Shown piece after piece: positions 8,560 to 17,073 of a stretch of DNA of 19,728 nucleotides. Each line of letters begins with the position of its first letter. Position 1 is the stretch's first letter. The stretch covers positions 176 through 19,903 of the forward strand of contig DBXQ01000063.1 of the NCBI GenBank assembly GCA_002309955.1, in the 5' to 3' direction. The stretch comes from Bacteroidales bacterium UBA1208 (GTDB lineage Bacteria; Bacteroidota; Bacteroidia; Bacteroidales; P3). Below the pieces are notes generated by a model. That model was not told the DNA's origin. It saw nothing but the letters and a program-made list of their open reading frames with translations, and did no database searches. The translations under genes and the position numbers were made by a program.

Positions 8560-8614
8560 TCCATATGCACTTGAACTGACAGCAGCTATTCGTTATAAAC
8601 TCCTAAAACCTACA

Positions 8615-11071
8615 ATGATGAGAAAAAAGACTATTTTTATTTTGCTCTTATTAATCGGTATCGGCGTAAAAGGTCAAGTGCATACAACTATGGGAACTGA
8701 CTTCTGGGTGTCTTATTTGTATTTCACATACGATTACTATGCGCCACAATATAGCGTCACGCTGCACGCATTTGCTTCTGGGCCACGGGCATGTACTGTT
8801 ACCATGACGAACCCAAATACTGCATGGTCTACATCTTTCAGCGTCACTCCCGGAATGGTGACCAACGTGAGTATTCCTTTCAACACAGGATGCACATCAG
8901 CGTCGGGAAGCATAACCCCTACTGCTCTGCATGTAACTTCAACCGACACCATATCTTTATATTTAATAATGCTGGGGCATAATAATCTGGACATTACAAA
9001 CGCCTTGCCGACAGAATCGCTGGGGTCGGACTACATGGTGCAATGCTATCCATCGAAACAGGGTACCGACTATAGAAGCGAGTTGGTGATTGTGGCCACA
9101 GAGGACAGCACCGTGGTGGACATGGCCCTAACGGCTCCTACTATGAATGGTTTCCCAGCAGGGTCGATACATACCGTCACTTTGAACCAGGGAGATGCAT
9201 ACCAGCTGCGAGGAGCCACCAATGTTCCCGATGCCGATTTGACAGGCACCACCGTCTCTGCCCGCGACTGCAAAAAAATTGCGGTGTACTCGGGGCATTT
9301 TTGTGCCTATGTGCCGCATTCATTGAGCACCCCTTCGTGCGACCATATCTTTGACCAGTGCATGCCCACCAGTTATTGGGGAAGGCGGTTTGTGGTGGCT
9401 GGGACAGAAACCATGTTTGACGACCATGTAAGGGTAATGCCATTGGACAATAATTGCCACATTTATAGGGACGGAATATTGGTCCAGACACTGAATGCGG
9501 GTCAGATATACGACTTCACCCTGTCAAGTTCAACAAGCACAGCATATATTGAGACTTCAACTCCCGCCTGTGTATATCTGTTTATGGGCAGTGCCGGAGA
9601 CTATGACGGAGACCCCAGCATGGTGGTGATTAACCCTATAGAACAGATGGTAGAGGACATTACTTTCGGCACCTATTCCACCTCATACACCAACACTCAC
9701 TATGTGAATATTGTGACGGAAGCCTCCGAAAGCAGCAACATACGTCTCGACAACAATCCCGTGACGTTCCACACGGTTCCAGGAAACAGTCAATACCAGA
9801 CGGCAAGGTTGTCTCTTAACCAAGGTTCGCACACAATCAAGACTTTGGGAAACAAAGGGTTCCTTGCTTACGCCTTTGGTATTGGTAGCCATGAAAGCTA
9901 CGGTTATTCTGTCGGCTCTTGTATGAACTTTGTGCCCTCTGCAGTTCTCAGTGTAAACGGGGATCCTTATGCAGTAGGTGATACGGTACATATCTGCTCA
10001 GGACACCCATGTATACTCTCCGTTTCAAGCCACTACAATATTGTTTCCTGCACTTGGACTGTCAACGACCAAACCTACGACAATGAGATACCTCTGCATT
10101 TGAACACAGCTGACACAGGGCTACGGAGGATTCATGTGAGAGTGGTTTTCTCGGAAGAATCGACCTGCCAAGAGGTCAGAGCAATAAAAGAATTTGATGC
10201 TTTTGTGAGGGTTTTCCCCACTTTCACCATATACGATTCCGACACAATCAGTCTCAGCATGCTTCCCTGGACATACGCTGGACGGGTTTACAACGATTCA
10301 GTCCATGACGACCGAATAGGATTGTTTACGCGTGAAGGATGCGACAGTGTGATTTTCTACACGCTGATTGTATATGATGATACCGTCAGGGAGCATTTTT
10401 ACGACAGCGTATGTACTGGTACAGAATACCATAACTACGGATTTTTCTTGTCACCAGACGATACTCGTGAGGAGGGAGAATTCGTATATAGACGAACCGA
10501 CACCACTTATGTGGCCTACCTCCACCTCACCCAATTGAATCCACCCACCATTGACCTCACTTCTGAGTTTGAGAATGACAGCTGTTACCTAATCACCGCT
10601 CTCACAGATGCAACATTTGTAAACTGGACCTCCGACCCAACAGATCCAACCCTAACAGGACAGGAGAACAATCACAGCATTCATGTCTGTCCGTCGGAGA
10701 AAACATCATATACCATCACTGCTGCTTACAATAACTTATATGAATGCAGCAACAATAGCAGTATTGCGCTTGACCATCGGTCGCCTGAGGCAAAGGAGGC
10801 TCTTTGGCTTCCCAATGTATTCACACCGGAGATGTCTTCCAACAACCAGTTCAAGGCAATTGGTGTCGGGATTCAAGAATTCGAAATGTTTATTTTCAAT
10901 CGCTGGGGTCAGAAAATATTCCATAGCCGCAATATAGACGATTCCTGGGACGGTACTTTCCACAACATGAAATGTCCTATTGGAACTTATACTTATCTTA
11001 TCTATTATCACAGCATATACTATCCGAATGAAATACAAAAAAAGGCTGGAACAGTGACATTAATACGTTAA
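8615..11071 (+). CDS. IgGFc-binding-like surface protein with T9SS type B (gliding-type) sorting domain
   Basis: 818 residues. A signal peptide (about 1-21, cleavage near VKG|Q) leads into a region beginning GTDFWVSYLY and running to about residue 400. It matches the IgGFc-binding N-terminal domain family, including the SLGSDYMV, ELVIVATEDST and YSGHFCAYVP stretches. The middle (about 430-720) looks like Ig/PKD-type beta modules without recognisable catalytic motifs. The last 89 residues, from LWLPNVFTPE through FNRWGQKIF and SWDGTF to the end, are a typical type B C-terminal domain, found on gliding adhesins and other T9SS cargo. It is probably an adhesin exposed on the cell surface; the ligand is unknown, and the family name does not prove IgG binding. 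Its DNA is visibly more AT-rich than the genes before it. An in-frame ATG three bases downstream (8618) is an equally possible start. It is 4 bases ahead of the transferase gene. Confidence 0.85.
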   Translation: MMRKKTIFILLLLIGIGVKGQVHTTMGTDFWVSYLYFTYDYYAPQYSVTLHAFASGPRACTVTMTNPNTAWSTSFSVTPGMVTNVSIPFNTGCTSASGSITPTALHVTSTDTISLYLIMLGHNNLDITNALPTESLGSDYMVQCYPSKQGTDYRSELVIVATEDSTVVDMALTAPTMNGFPAGSIHTVTLNQGDAYQLRGATNVPDADLTGTTVSARDCKKIAVYSGHFCAYVPHSLSTPSCDHIFDQCMPTSYWGRRFVVAGTETMFDDHVRVMPLDNNCHIYRDGILVQTLNAGQIYDFTLSSSTSTAYIETSTPACVYLFMGSAGDYDGDPSMVVINPIEQMVEDITFGTYSTSYTNTHYVNIVTEASESSNIRLDNNPVTFHTVPGNSQYQTARLSLNQGSHTIKTLGNKGFLAYAFGIGSHESYGYSVGSCMNFVPSAVLSVNGDPYAVGDTVHICSGHPCILSVSSHYNIVSCTWTVNDQTYDNEIPLHLNTADTGLRRIHVRVVFSEESTCQEVRAIKEFDAFVRVFPTFTIYDSDTISLSMLPWTYAGRVYNDSVHDDRIGLFTREGCDSVIFYTLIVYDDTVREHFYDSVCTGTEYHNYGFFLSPDDTREEGEFVYRRTDTTYVAYLHLTQLNPPTIDLTSEFENDSCYLITALTDATFVNWTSDPTDPTLTGQENNHSIHVCPSEKTSYTITAAYNNLYECSNNSSIALDHRSPEAKEALWLPNVFTPEMSSNNQFKAIGVGIQEFEMFIFNRWGQKIFHSRNIDDSWDGTFHNMKCPIGTYTYLIYYHSIYYPNEIQKKAGTVTLIR

Positions 11072-11075
11072 CAAC

Positions 11076-12302
11076 ATGAAGAATCTTCTTATTTCAATAT
11101 GCAAAGAAGCGGGTAGGTTTATTGTTTATACAATATGCTACATTGTTTATCCCCTCTCTTTTTTGTTTGTACGCAATTCTAAAAAATATGCTTTTGGCAG
11201 TTTCAGAGGTTCGTTTAACGACAATGCAAAATATTTGTTTATCTATACTTGTCTTCACCACAGGGATATTGATGCCGTTTGGCTGTCCCTTGACAAGCAT
11301 ACGGTAGAGCAGGTGCGCAGCATGGGGCTGAAGGCTTATTGCACATACTCTCCCAAAGGTATATGGCACGCACTTACTTCTCGATACTGGTTTTATAACG
11401 CATATACTTCCGACATCATGTTTTGTTTGTCGGGAGGTGCCGTCTGCATTAATCTATGGCACGGTGTTGGAATTAAGCGTATAGAATACAATATCACCAC
11501 GGGGCCATTGGCATTGCGCTATCAAAAAAAGGACTGGAAGGAGGTCTTTTTTCACCCAGAGTCATTTCGAAAACCAAACTATGTAATTTCGTCGTCTCCA
11601 TTCCAAAACCATTTTTTCTCTACATCCTTCCACATAACAGAAAACCGCTGCCTAATGACCGGCTACCCCCGGAACACTATCCTTTTAGCCGATGATAAAG
11701 AACGAATGCATTTCTTAGAGAAATATGAACCAGTATCTTCTTTAGAACTTATAAAGAGCTTTAAGCAATATAATCAGGTGCTGGTCTACATGCCTACTTG
11801 GCGCGACTCCCAACGCTCGCTCTTTGTAGAGAACATGGACTTACACGCCCTTAATGAGGTTTTGGCGAAACACAATGAGCTGCTTATTCTCAAACCCCAT
11901 GCCAATGTTTCAGCCTCATTAAACGACATCGCCTATTCGAACATCTGTTTCTTTGATGGGAAAGACGACATCTACCCAATATTGCCGTACACTAATGTCT
12001 TGATTACAGACTATTCTTCTATCATCTACGACTATCTGTTGATGCCCGATAAGGATGTTATCCTATACATTTACGACTATCAAGAGTATGTGGCAATGAG
12101 AGATTTCTTCTACCCATACGACGAGAATGTGGTGGGGAAACGTGTTCACACTTTCACCGAACTTATGATCTGCATCGAACAGCACGACTATCAGCTCAGT
12201 TCTGCCGAAAGAATAAGCCTAATAGATAAATTTTGGGGAGATACTGCCTATGGCAATCCATCCCAAAGCATACTGGAACAAGTGAAAAACCTACCCCGCT
12301 AA
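11076..12302 (+). CDS. CDP-glycerol glycerophosphotransferase-family protein (TagF/TarL-like)
   Basis: 408 residues. An N-terminal hydrophobic stretch (about 13-32) could attach it to the inner membrane. Conserved blocks of the Glyphos_transf family are present in order: LWHGVGIKR (127-135, with H129), YMPTWRD (238-244), KPH (273-275) and TDYSSIIYDYL (311-321), then the FFYPYDE segment. Family members move glycerol-phosphate or ribitol-phosphate from a CDP donor onto glycan or teichoic-acid primers. In a Gram-negative cell the product would more likely be a phosphoglycerol or polyol-phosphate substituent on capsule, LPS or a glycoprotein. It starts 4 bases after the surface-protein stop, so the two are probably translated from one message. 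Its DNA is the most AT-rich coding stretch of the window (one inspected 60-base line, 11101-11160, is about 37% GC). Its stop overlaps that of the convergent EnvC-like gene. Confidence 0.85.
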   Translation: MKNLLISICKEAGRFIVYTICYIVYPLSFLFVRNSKKYAFGSFRGSFNDNAKYLFIYTCLHHRDIDAVWLSLDKHTVEQVRSMGLKAYCTYSPKGIWHALTSRYWFYNAYTSDIMFCLSGGAVCINLWHGVGIKRIEYNITTGPLALRYQKKDWKEVFFHPESFRKPNYVISSSPFQNHFFSTSFHITENRCLMTGYPRNTILLADDKERMHFLEKYEPVSSLELIKSFKQYNQVLVYMPTWRDSQRSLFVENMDLHALNEVLAKHNELLILKPHANVSASLNDIAYSNICFFDGKDDIYPILPYTNVLITDYSSIIYDYLLMPDKDVILYIYDYQEYVAMRDFFYPYDENVVGKRVHTFTELMICIEQHDYQLSSAERISLIDKFWGDTAYGNPSQSILEQVKNLPR

Positions 12303-13486
12303 TTCAGCCAGTGACGGGGGTTGAGGGGATCTTTGCCGTACCATATCTGGAAACTGAACTGTGAGGTGGTCTCATCGGACTGGTACACTGTTCCGAGGCT
12401 CTGGCCTGCTGACACTTTAGCACCTGCACGGACATTCACTGCTCCCAACCCAACGTATACGGTCAAGTACTGGCCATGTTTGATGATGATGCCGTTACTG
12501 CCATCGGGGGCTTCAAATATGCGTGCCACAACACCGGCTGCAACGGCACGGACATTCGTGCCAGGGGTACAATTGAGGTCTATGCCGAGATTACGGTTCT
12601 GACCACCGGAGGCACGAGTGTAGAGTCCGTATTCACGAGCCACGGATTTATAGTGTACAGGCCACGGCATACGTCCTTTGTTTTGGGCAAAGTCGGATGT
12701 GAGGGCGTCGCCGCCCGAGGGTGTTGTCTTGCCACCGCTTTTGGCGGTGTTGGTAGAGGAGCTTTTTGCCACTTCGGCTTCGACAAGCCGCTGTATCTGT
12801 TGTTGCAGTTGCCGTTTCTGCTGTTCTTTCTTGTCAATTTGCTGCTGCAGGCTGCGCTCGGTTTGCTGACTCTTTGTCAGACCTTTTTGATGCTGCTGCT
12901 GTTCGCGGGTCAAAGCCTGTTTCTGCTTGCGTTCCTGTGCCAAAAGCGAGCTTTTCTCTTTGCGTTGACGTTGGAGGTCAAGATCAAGCGAGGTGAAGAG
13001 CTGTTCCCTGCGCTGGATGGCAGCCGCTTGGTGCCGACGGTAACGCGAGTACTCTTTGAAATATTTCATCTTGAGGTAAGAGTAGTTGTAAGTCGTGTTG
13101 TCGAAGAGTAGTGCTGTGGCGCTCACGTTGCCCCGCAGACCGTAGAGGGTGCGTACTATTTTGGCATACTCAGACTTCATACTGTCAATCTGGCCGCGAA
13201 CCACCCGCAACGAATCCTCGGTGCGGGTGATTTGCCGATCCAGATGGGTCATTTGACTGTTGATATTGTTGATGAGCCGGTTGCGCTCGTCTATGCGCTG
13301 GTTGATGAGTTTGATTTGGCGCGTGCGGTTTCGGGCGTCTTTGCGGGCTTTGCCCAATTCGCCCGTAAGGCGTGCTATCTCTTTCTCAATGCGCTCTTTG
13401 TCGCGCTCGAGCTGTTTTTTTGTCTGTCCTTGGGTCGGTAGGACAGCAAGCATTAGAACAAATAGTAAAAGAAGTATCCTTTTCAC
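12299..13486 (-). CDS. EnvC-like coiled-coil protein with degenerate M23 (LytM) domain
   Basis: 395 residues. A signal peptide (1-20, cleavage near TQG|Q) precedes a long coiled coil (about 22-235, rich in Gln, Lys, Arg and Glu), a Ser/Thr/Gly linker and a C-terminal LytM/M23 domain (about 270-395). The zinc-ligand positions are lost: the HxGxD motif reads N299-L-G-I-D303, the YaHL position reads YVGL (G346), and the HLHFEI block reads QFSFQI (Q376, S378). An M23 domain without ligands cannot be a peptidase, and this combination is that of EnvC-type activators of cell-wall amidases at division. By family analogy it would act in the periplasm on an AmiA-type amidase. The gene lies 128 bases after PFK on the same strand and converges on the CDP-glycerol transferase gene with a 4-base stop overlap. 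Confidence 0.88.
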   Translation of the reverse strand: MKRILLLLFVLMLAVLPTQGQTKKQLERDKERIEKEIARLTGELGKARKDARNRTRQIKLINQRIDERNRLINNINSQMTHLDRQITRTEDSLRVVRGQIDSMKSEYAKIVRTLYGLRGNVSATALLFDNTTYNYSYLKMKYFKEYSRYRRHQAAAIQRREQLFTSLDLDLQRQRKEKSSLLAQERKQKQALTREQQQHQKGLTKSQQTERSLQQQIDKKEQQKRQLQQQIQRLVEAEVAKSSSTNTAKSGGKTTPSGGDALTSDFAQNKGRMPWPVHYKSVAREYGLYTRASGGQNRNLGIDLNCTPGTNVRAVAAGVVARIFEAPDGSNGIIIKHGQYLTVYVGLGAVNVRAGAKVSAGQSLGTVYQSDETTSQFSFQIWYGKDPLNPRHWLN

Positions 13487-13506
13487 AACAATTCAACTTT
13501 ATGTGT

Positions 13507-13561
13507 CTTGATTGTCTGATTGTTTGAGTGATTATTGATTGCTTGATTGTCTGATTGTTTG
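13507..13561. repeat. Two 20-base direct repeats upstream of the EnvC-like gene
   Basis: Bases 13507-13526 and 13542-13561 are identical (CTTGATTGTCTGATTGTTTG), a period of 35 bases with a related GATT/TTG-rich spacer. The repeat sits in the 128-base gap between pfk and the EnvC-like gene, where that gene's promoter or untranslated region would be. Confidence 0.75.
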
Positions 13562-13604
13562 TCAGGCATCAGGCATTAATTCAGGCATTTGCACATTCAG
13601 GCAT
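13562..13604. repeat. Four copies of TCAGGCAT
   Basis: TCAGGCAT occurs at 13562-13569, 13569-13576, 13581-13588 and 13597-13604, immediately after the 20-base direct repeats and ending 10 bases before the PFK stop codon. The spacing is irregular (7, 12 and 16 bases), which argues against a CRISPR array and suits local slippage or a binding-site cluster. Confidence 0.7.
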
Positions 13605-13614
13605 TCAAGCAATT

Positions 13615-14844
13615 TTACCAATTGAGAATCTTCTTGAAGTCATACTCTTCCGGGTTGGGAAGGTATTTCTTGGCAGCCTCGTAGTCGTCAGGGGTGATGT
13701 AGTCCATGATGTCGTTGATGTATGACTGGACTTTGTTTGTGTTGACGTTGACCCGACGCGGAGGAATCTTACCCGTGGCGGGGTCTTGAAGATCCTTAAG
13801 ATAAAGTGGCGAAACGTTGCCCTGATGGTCGGAATAGACCATGCAGCCTGTGCATCCCTGGTTGAAGAGCGTATGGACGCCCATGCCCATAAGGGAGCAG
13901 TAGGTGAGGTCGAAGGCTATCGGGGTATGGCAACGGATTTCGTAGCCTACTTCCACTGGGCGGCTCTTTACTTTGAGTCCAAGCTGCTTCACTTTGCGTT
14001 CGAGAAGGTCGTTAAAGATATGGGCTTTTGAGACTTTGCCCAGTTCGGGATGGCCGTGGTCGTCGTAGCTGAAATGGATACCGGAGTTTTTGATTTCCTC
14101 GTCGGAAAGGCTGTGGAACACGCCTTCGGATATCATGGCGCAGCCATAGTTGATTCCCATAATCTTACGCTTGACGATGCAGGACACCACCAGGTTGATA
14201 ATTTTGTCGACGGTGATTTCGGTCTTGTTGAAGAATTCGGGGATGACCACCATGGGATAATGGCAGGCTCCGGCTATGCCGAGGGCCAGATGTCCAGCCG
14301 AGCGCCCCATGGCCGAAACCACGAACCAGTTCTCTGAGGTACGGGCATCCTCCATGACGGCTGTACAGATCACGGTTCCCTGCGCTTTGGCGCTATTGTA
14401 GCCGAATGTGGGCGAGCCGTTTGGCAAAGGCAGGTCGTTGTCAATGGTCTTGGGGACATGTATGTTGGCGATAGGATAATGTTTGCTTTCCAAGAACTTG
14501 GCAATGCGGTTTGCGGTGGATGCAGTGTCGTCGCCGCCGACGGTGACAAGGAGTTGCACCTCGTTGTCTTTGAAGAAGGGGAGGTTGAAACGCTTTTCAA
14601 AGTCCTCGTCGGTAGGTTTGAAACGACTCATTTTAAGGATGCTGCCACCCTTGTTGAAGATTTCGTCGGCTGTAAGGAAGTCGAGGTCTTGCATGCGGGG
14701 ATTCTCTGTAAAGAGGGCGCTGTATCCTCCATGAAGGCCGATGACTCGGTAACCGTCGCGAAGAAAGGTCTTGGCCACTGAGGCCACCACTGTGTTCATT
14801 CCGGGTGCGGGACCACCGCCTGTAAGGATTGCTATACTTTTCAT
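13615..14844 (-). CDS. 6-phosphofructokinase, pyrophosphate-dependent type
   Basis: 409 residues, phosphofructokinase family. The N-terminal LTGGGPAPGMN loop binds the phosphoryl donor, VGGDDTAST (102-110) carries D105 and D106, and PKTIDND (131-137) carries K132 and the catalytic base D135. An Asp at the second position of GGDD and a Lys in PKTIDND are the residues that mark PPi-using enzymes; ATP enzymes have GGDG and PGTIDND. It therefore most likely performs the reversible PPi-dependent phosphorylation of fructose 6-phosphate in the cytoplasm, as in many anaerobic Bacteroidales. The donor was inferred from these residues. Its ATG follows the unknown secreted protein's stop by 11 bases, so the two are probably cotranscribed. 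Confidence 0.92.
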   Translation of the reverse strand: MKSIAILTGGGPAPGMNTVVASVAKTFLRDGYRVIGLHGGYSALFTENPRMQDLDFLTADEIFNKGGSILKMSRFKPTDEDFEKRFNLPFFKDNEVQLLVTVGGDDTASTANRIAKFLESKHYPIANIHVPKTIDNDLPLPNGSPTFGYNSAKAQGTVICTAVMEDARTSENWFVVSAMGRSAGHLALGIAGACHYPMVVIPEFFNKTEITVDKIINLVVSCIVKRKIMGINYGCAMISEGVFHSLSDEEIKNSGIHFSYDDHGHPELGKVSKAHIFNDLLERKVKQLGLKVKSRPVEVGYEIRCHTPIAFDLTYCSLMGMGVHTLFNQGCTGCMVYSDHQGNVSPLYLKDLQDPATGKIPPRRVNVNTNKVQSYINDIMDYITPDDYEAAKKYLPNPEEYDFKKILNW

Positions 14845-14855
14845 ATTGGTGTGTA

Positions 14856-16013
14856 TTATTGTTGGGTTGATAATATTTGTTTCAATTCGGAGGGGGTCAC
14901 AAGGATACTGACGGGACTATCGGTACTGTCTGAAAGATAGTGGTACGCCACACTGACATCCGCTTCAACAAGATGAGTGGCCAACCTGCGGCCTTCGCCC
15001 GAGATGTAAGCCTGCTTGATGGCGTAGGCAAGCTGTTCACGCTGTCGCTTGTCGCGTTGGAGTGAACGCATGGATGAGTTGCTCAGTTTATAAGTGTATA
15101 TGAGTTGCCGCGCTGCCGTGTCGAAGACACAGCTGTTCAGTACAGTGTGGTCGTCAACCCTTGAAGGGCACAGGCCATTCATCTCGTCGGCAATCATTTG
15201 TATTTGAGAAAAATTGTCGTTCAACTTTGCCCCGCGTTCATAGACGGTTTTCCACATCCAGGGGGCTATCGTCATTTCCACCGAGTCGGTGTGACGCTCG
15301 TCACGGTACACATGACGCAACGTTATATCACCTTTATAGGAGACAAAAGCCAAATGATTGGCTGTATCCATTACCAAGGCAGCGGCGCGATCCTTGCGCA
15401 CCCAGTCCATATTATCCATCACATATTGTCTCACTTCGAGCCAATGATCCTGCCGGTATTCGTACACTGTTGTCATCACCCGCTTTGCCTCATCGTAGCG
15501 GCATTCCACCATGGTCTCTCCTTCTCCTGTGGCATGGGGCAATGTGCTGTTTACCCGACGTGCCAGACTGGCAGCGAAGGTGCGTGCCTGCACCTCAAGC
15601 GGCGGGGCAAAGGCCGCAGCAAGATCTTCGGGATGGAAATTGAATGCTGCCCCTCCCGAGTTGTCCTCTTCCTTTTTGGGCAGCTTTACGAGTAGCCGCA
15701 AATCATAAGAGTGTTTCAACAGTGGCGACATGTCCCATTTCTCATTATGCAACATGTAGTTCAAATACCAATCGGCATCGCGCACCTGCTCCCCTTTCGG
15801 CAGAGCCAGCTCCACCCGCAGAAAACGGTTGTCCGGATTCATGTTCACCCCTACAATCGACAAACGATTGGCCTCGTCGTAATAAGGTATCTTCGACTGG
15901 ATGGTCTTAAACAAAAGTATCACATCATCCAACGATTCCTCGTCCGACACTTGTGCACACAGGGGCAGCCACCCAAGGGTTAATATAAAGACTATGAACC
16001 TAAACTTTCTCAT
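14856..16013 (-). CDS. Secreted protein of unknown function with possible threefold internal repeat
   Basis: 385 residues; I do not recognise a family. A signal peptide (1-20, ending LCA|Q) indicates Sec export. The cysteine there is not in a proper lipobox (LPLC), so I do not call a lipoprotein. Three segments look alike: PYYDEANRLSIVGVNMNP (about 43-60), CRYDEAKRVMTTVYEY and VFDTAARQLIYTYKL (about 290-310). Each is a (Y/F)D-x-A-x-R turn entering a beta strand, followed by a helix and strands, suggesting two to three related alpha/beta modules. No catalytic motif, transmembrane helix or T9SS tail is visible. Its start overlaps the end of lplA by 14 bases and its stop lies 11 bases before pfk, so it is translated between two metabolic genes. 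A periplasmic or outer-membrane-associated location is likely. Confidence 0.65.
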   Translation of the reverse strand: MRKFRFIVFILTLGWLPLCAQVSDEESLDDVILLFKTIQSKIPYYDEANRLSIVGVNMNPDNRFLRVELALPKGEQVRDADWYLNYMLHNEKWDMSPLLKHSYDLRLLVKLPKKEEDNSGGAAFNFHPEDLAAAFAPPLEVQARTFAASLARRVNSTLPHATGEGETMVECRYDEAKRVMTTVYEYRQDHWLEVRQYVMDNMDWVRKDRAAALVMDTANHLAFVSYKGDITLRHVYRDERHTDSVEMTIAPWMWKTVYERGAKLNDNFSQIQMIADEMNGLCPSRVDDHTVLNSCVFDTAARQLIYTYKLSNSSMRSLQRDKRQREQLAYAIKQAYISGEGRRLATHLVEADVSVAYHYLSDSTDSPVSILVTPSELKQILSTQQ

Positions 16014-16968
16014 ATATCAAATTGATTATATCCGACAATATTTCAGGATGCTCGCAACCTGCCACCATGGGAGGTTCAAGTGTGGAAGCTCCTTTTAGAC
16101 ACCGTTTCGCCTCCTCGATTGCATCGGGGAACAGAGAATCGGAAGCTATTTGCACATCAGCGATGACCATTGCCGACTGATCCACAGAAAAATCCACCTG
16201 TACCTCCCCCCAGTCAAAATGTGCGGAACGCTGCATACGAAACTCTTTCCAACGGCTGTATTTCCACTCTTCACTACCAAACTTGTCGCGCAAGGCTTTC
16301 ACTTGTTCAAGTTTGGACAATTGCCCAAAGTCAAGACTTCGAGCGGAACCATACTCCTGTTCGAAAGCCTCCACCATATGGGGGATAAGCTCCTCGGCAG
16401 TGATTCCCGGCACCAATTCCGAAAGGTTCACTATTCGGCTTTGTACCGAGGCCACACCGTGTTTCTGCAACTTGGCAGGCTTGGGCTTAAGGTAGCGCTG
16501 CAACTCGTCCACATCGGTGCGAATAAGGATTGTGCCATGATGCAACCTGTTGTGGATTCCACGGGCAAAAGCGTTGCCCGAAAACTTACGGCCGTCACAG
16601 AGCACATCGTTCCTCCCGCTCACCTCGGTTTTTAAACCATAGCATGCCACAGCCCGCTGCATCACTCGCAACTGGCGCATCGTGTCGTAAAGACCGTTAG
16701 GGACAATAAAGGAGAAATTCAAATTGCCCAAATCATGATAGACCGCCCCGCCTCCAGTGCTCCGGCGCATCAGGAAACCGCCATCAGCCTCCAACTGTTC
16801 CACGTCGCATTCGGCATAAGGATTCTGATTCTGCCCTATCACCACCGTGCGACGGTTGCGCCACAAGTACATAGTCATCTCCTCTCCTGCCGGTTGAGAA
16901 AATAAATAATTCTCAACAGCAATATTGAGATAAGGATTGCTCTGATTGCTTATTACTACTTGTGGCAT
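16000..16968 (-). CDS. lplA: Lipoate-protein ligase A
   Basis: 322 residues, bidomain LplA size. The catalytic part has RRSTGGGAVYHD (68-79), the lipoyl-AMP-binding loop, then LGNLNFSF, GRNDVLCDGRKFSGNAFA with the catalytic K128, and HHGTILI (143-149). The C-terminal ~80 residues resemble the accessory lid domain that completes stand-alone ligases. The enzyme activates free lipoate with ATP and attaches it to lipoyl domains of glycine cleavage H protein or 2-oxoacid dehydrogenase E2, in the cytoplasm. A promoter-like TATCTTTG box lies 85 bases upstream, in the same orientation. It overlaps the following secreted-protein gene by 14 bases in a different frame, which suggests coupled translation. 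Confidence 0.93.
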   Translation of the reverse strand: MPQVVISNQSNPYLNIAVENYLFSQPAGEEMTMYLWRNRRTVVIGQNQNPYAECDVEQLEADGGFLMRRSTGGGAVYHDLGNLNFSFIVPNGLYDTMRQLRVMQRAVACYGLKTEVSGRNDVLCDGRKFSGNAFARGIHNRLHHGTILIRTDVDELQRYLKPKPAKLQKHGVASVQSRIVNLSELVPGITAEELIPHMVEAFEQEYGSARSLDFGQLSKLEQVKALRDKFGSEEWKYSRWKEFRMQRSAHFDWGEVQVDFSVDQSAMVIADVQIASDSLFPDAIEEAKRCLKGASTLEPPMVAGCEHPEILSDIINLIYEKV

Positions 16969-17052
16969 AATCGGCTTTCTTAAAAATAAATCAATAAGTT
17001 ACAGGCATCACGACAAAAACGGAGTTCCTATGCCGCCCGACACTTCAAGATG

Positions 17053-17060
17053 CAAAGATA
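17053..17060 (-). promoter_or_regulatory. Predicted -7 box for lplA
   Basis: The minus strand reads TATCTTTG followed by CAT, the same 12-base context as the AsmA-like promoter box. The usual -33 position would fall about 17080-17083, inside the left end of the MITE-like element. Confidence 0.55.
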
Positions 17061-17073
17061 CAACTTTTTTTTG

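Noticed and set aside
13507..13604. CRISPR array
   Set aside because: The two direct repeats are separated by only 15 bases, the TCAGGCAT units are irregularly spaced and there are no cas genes.
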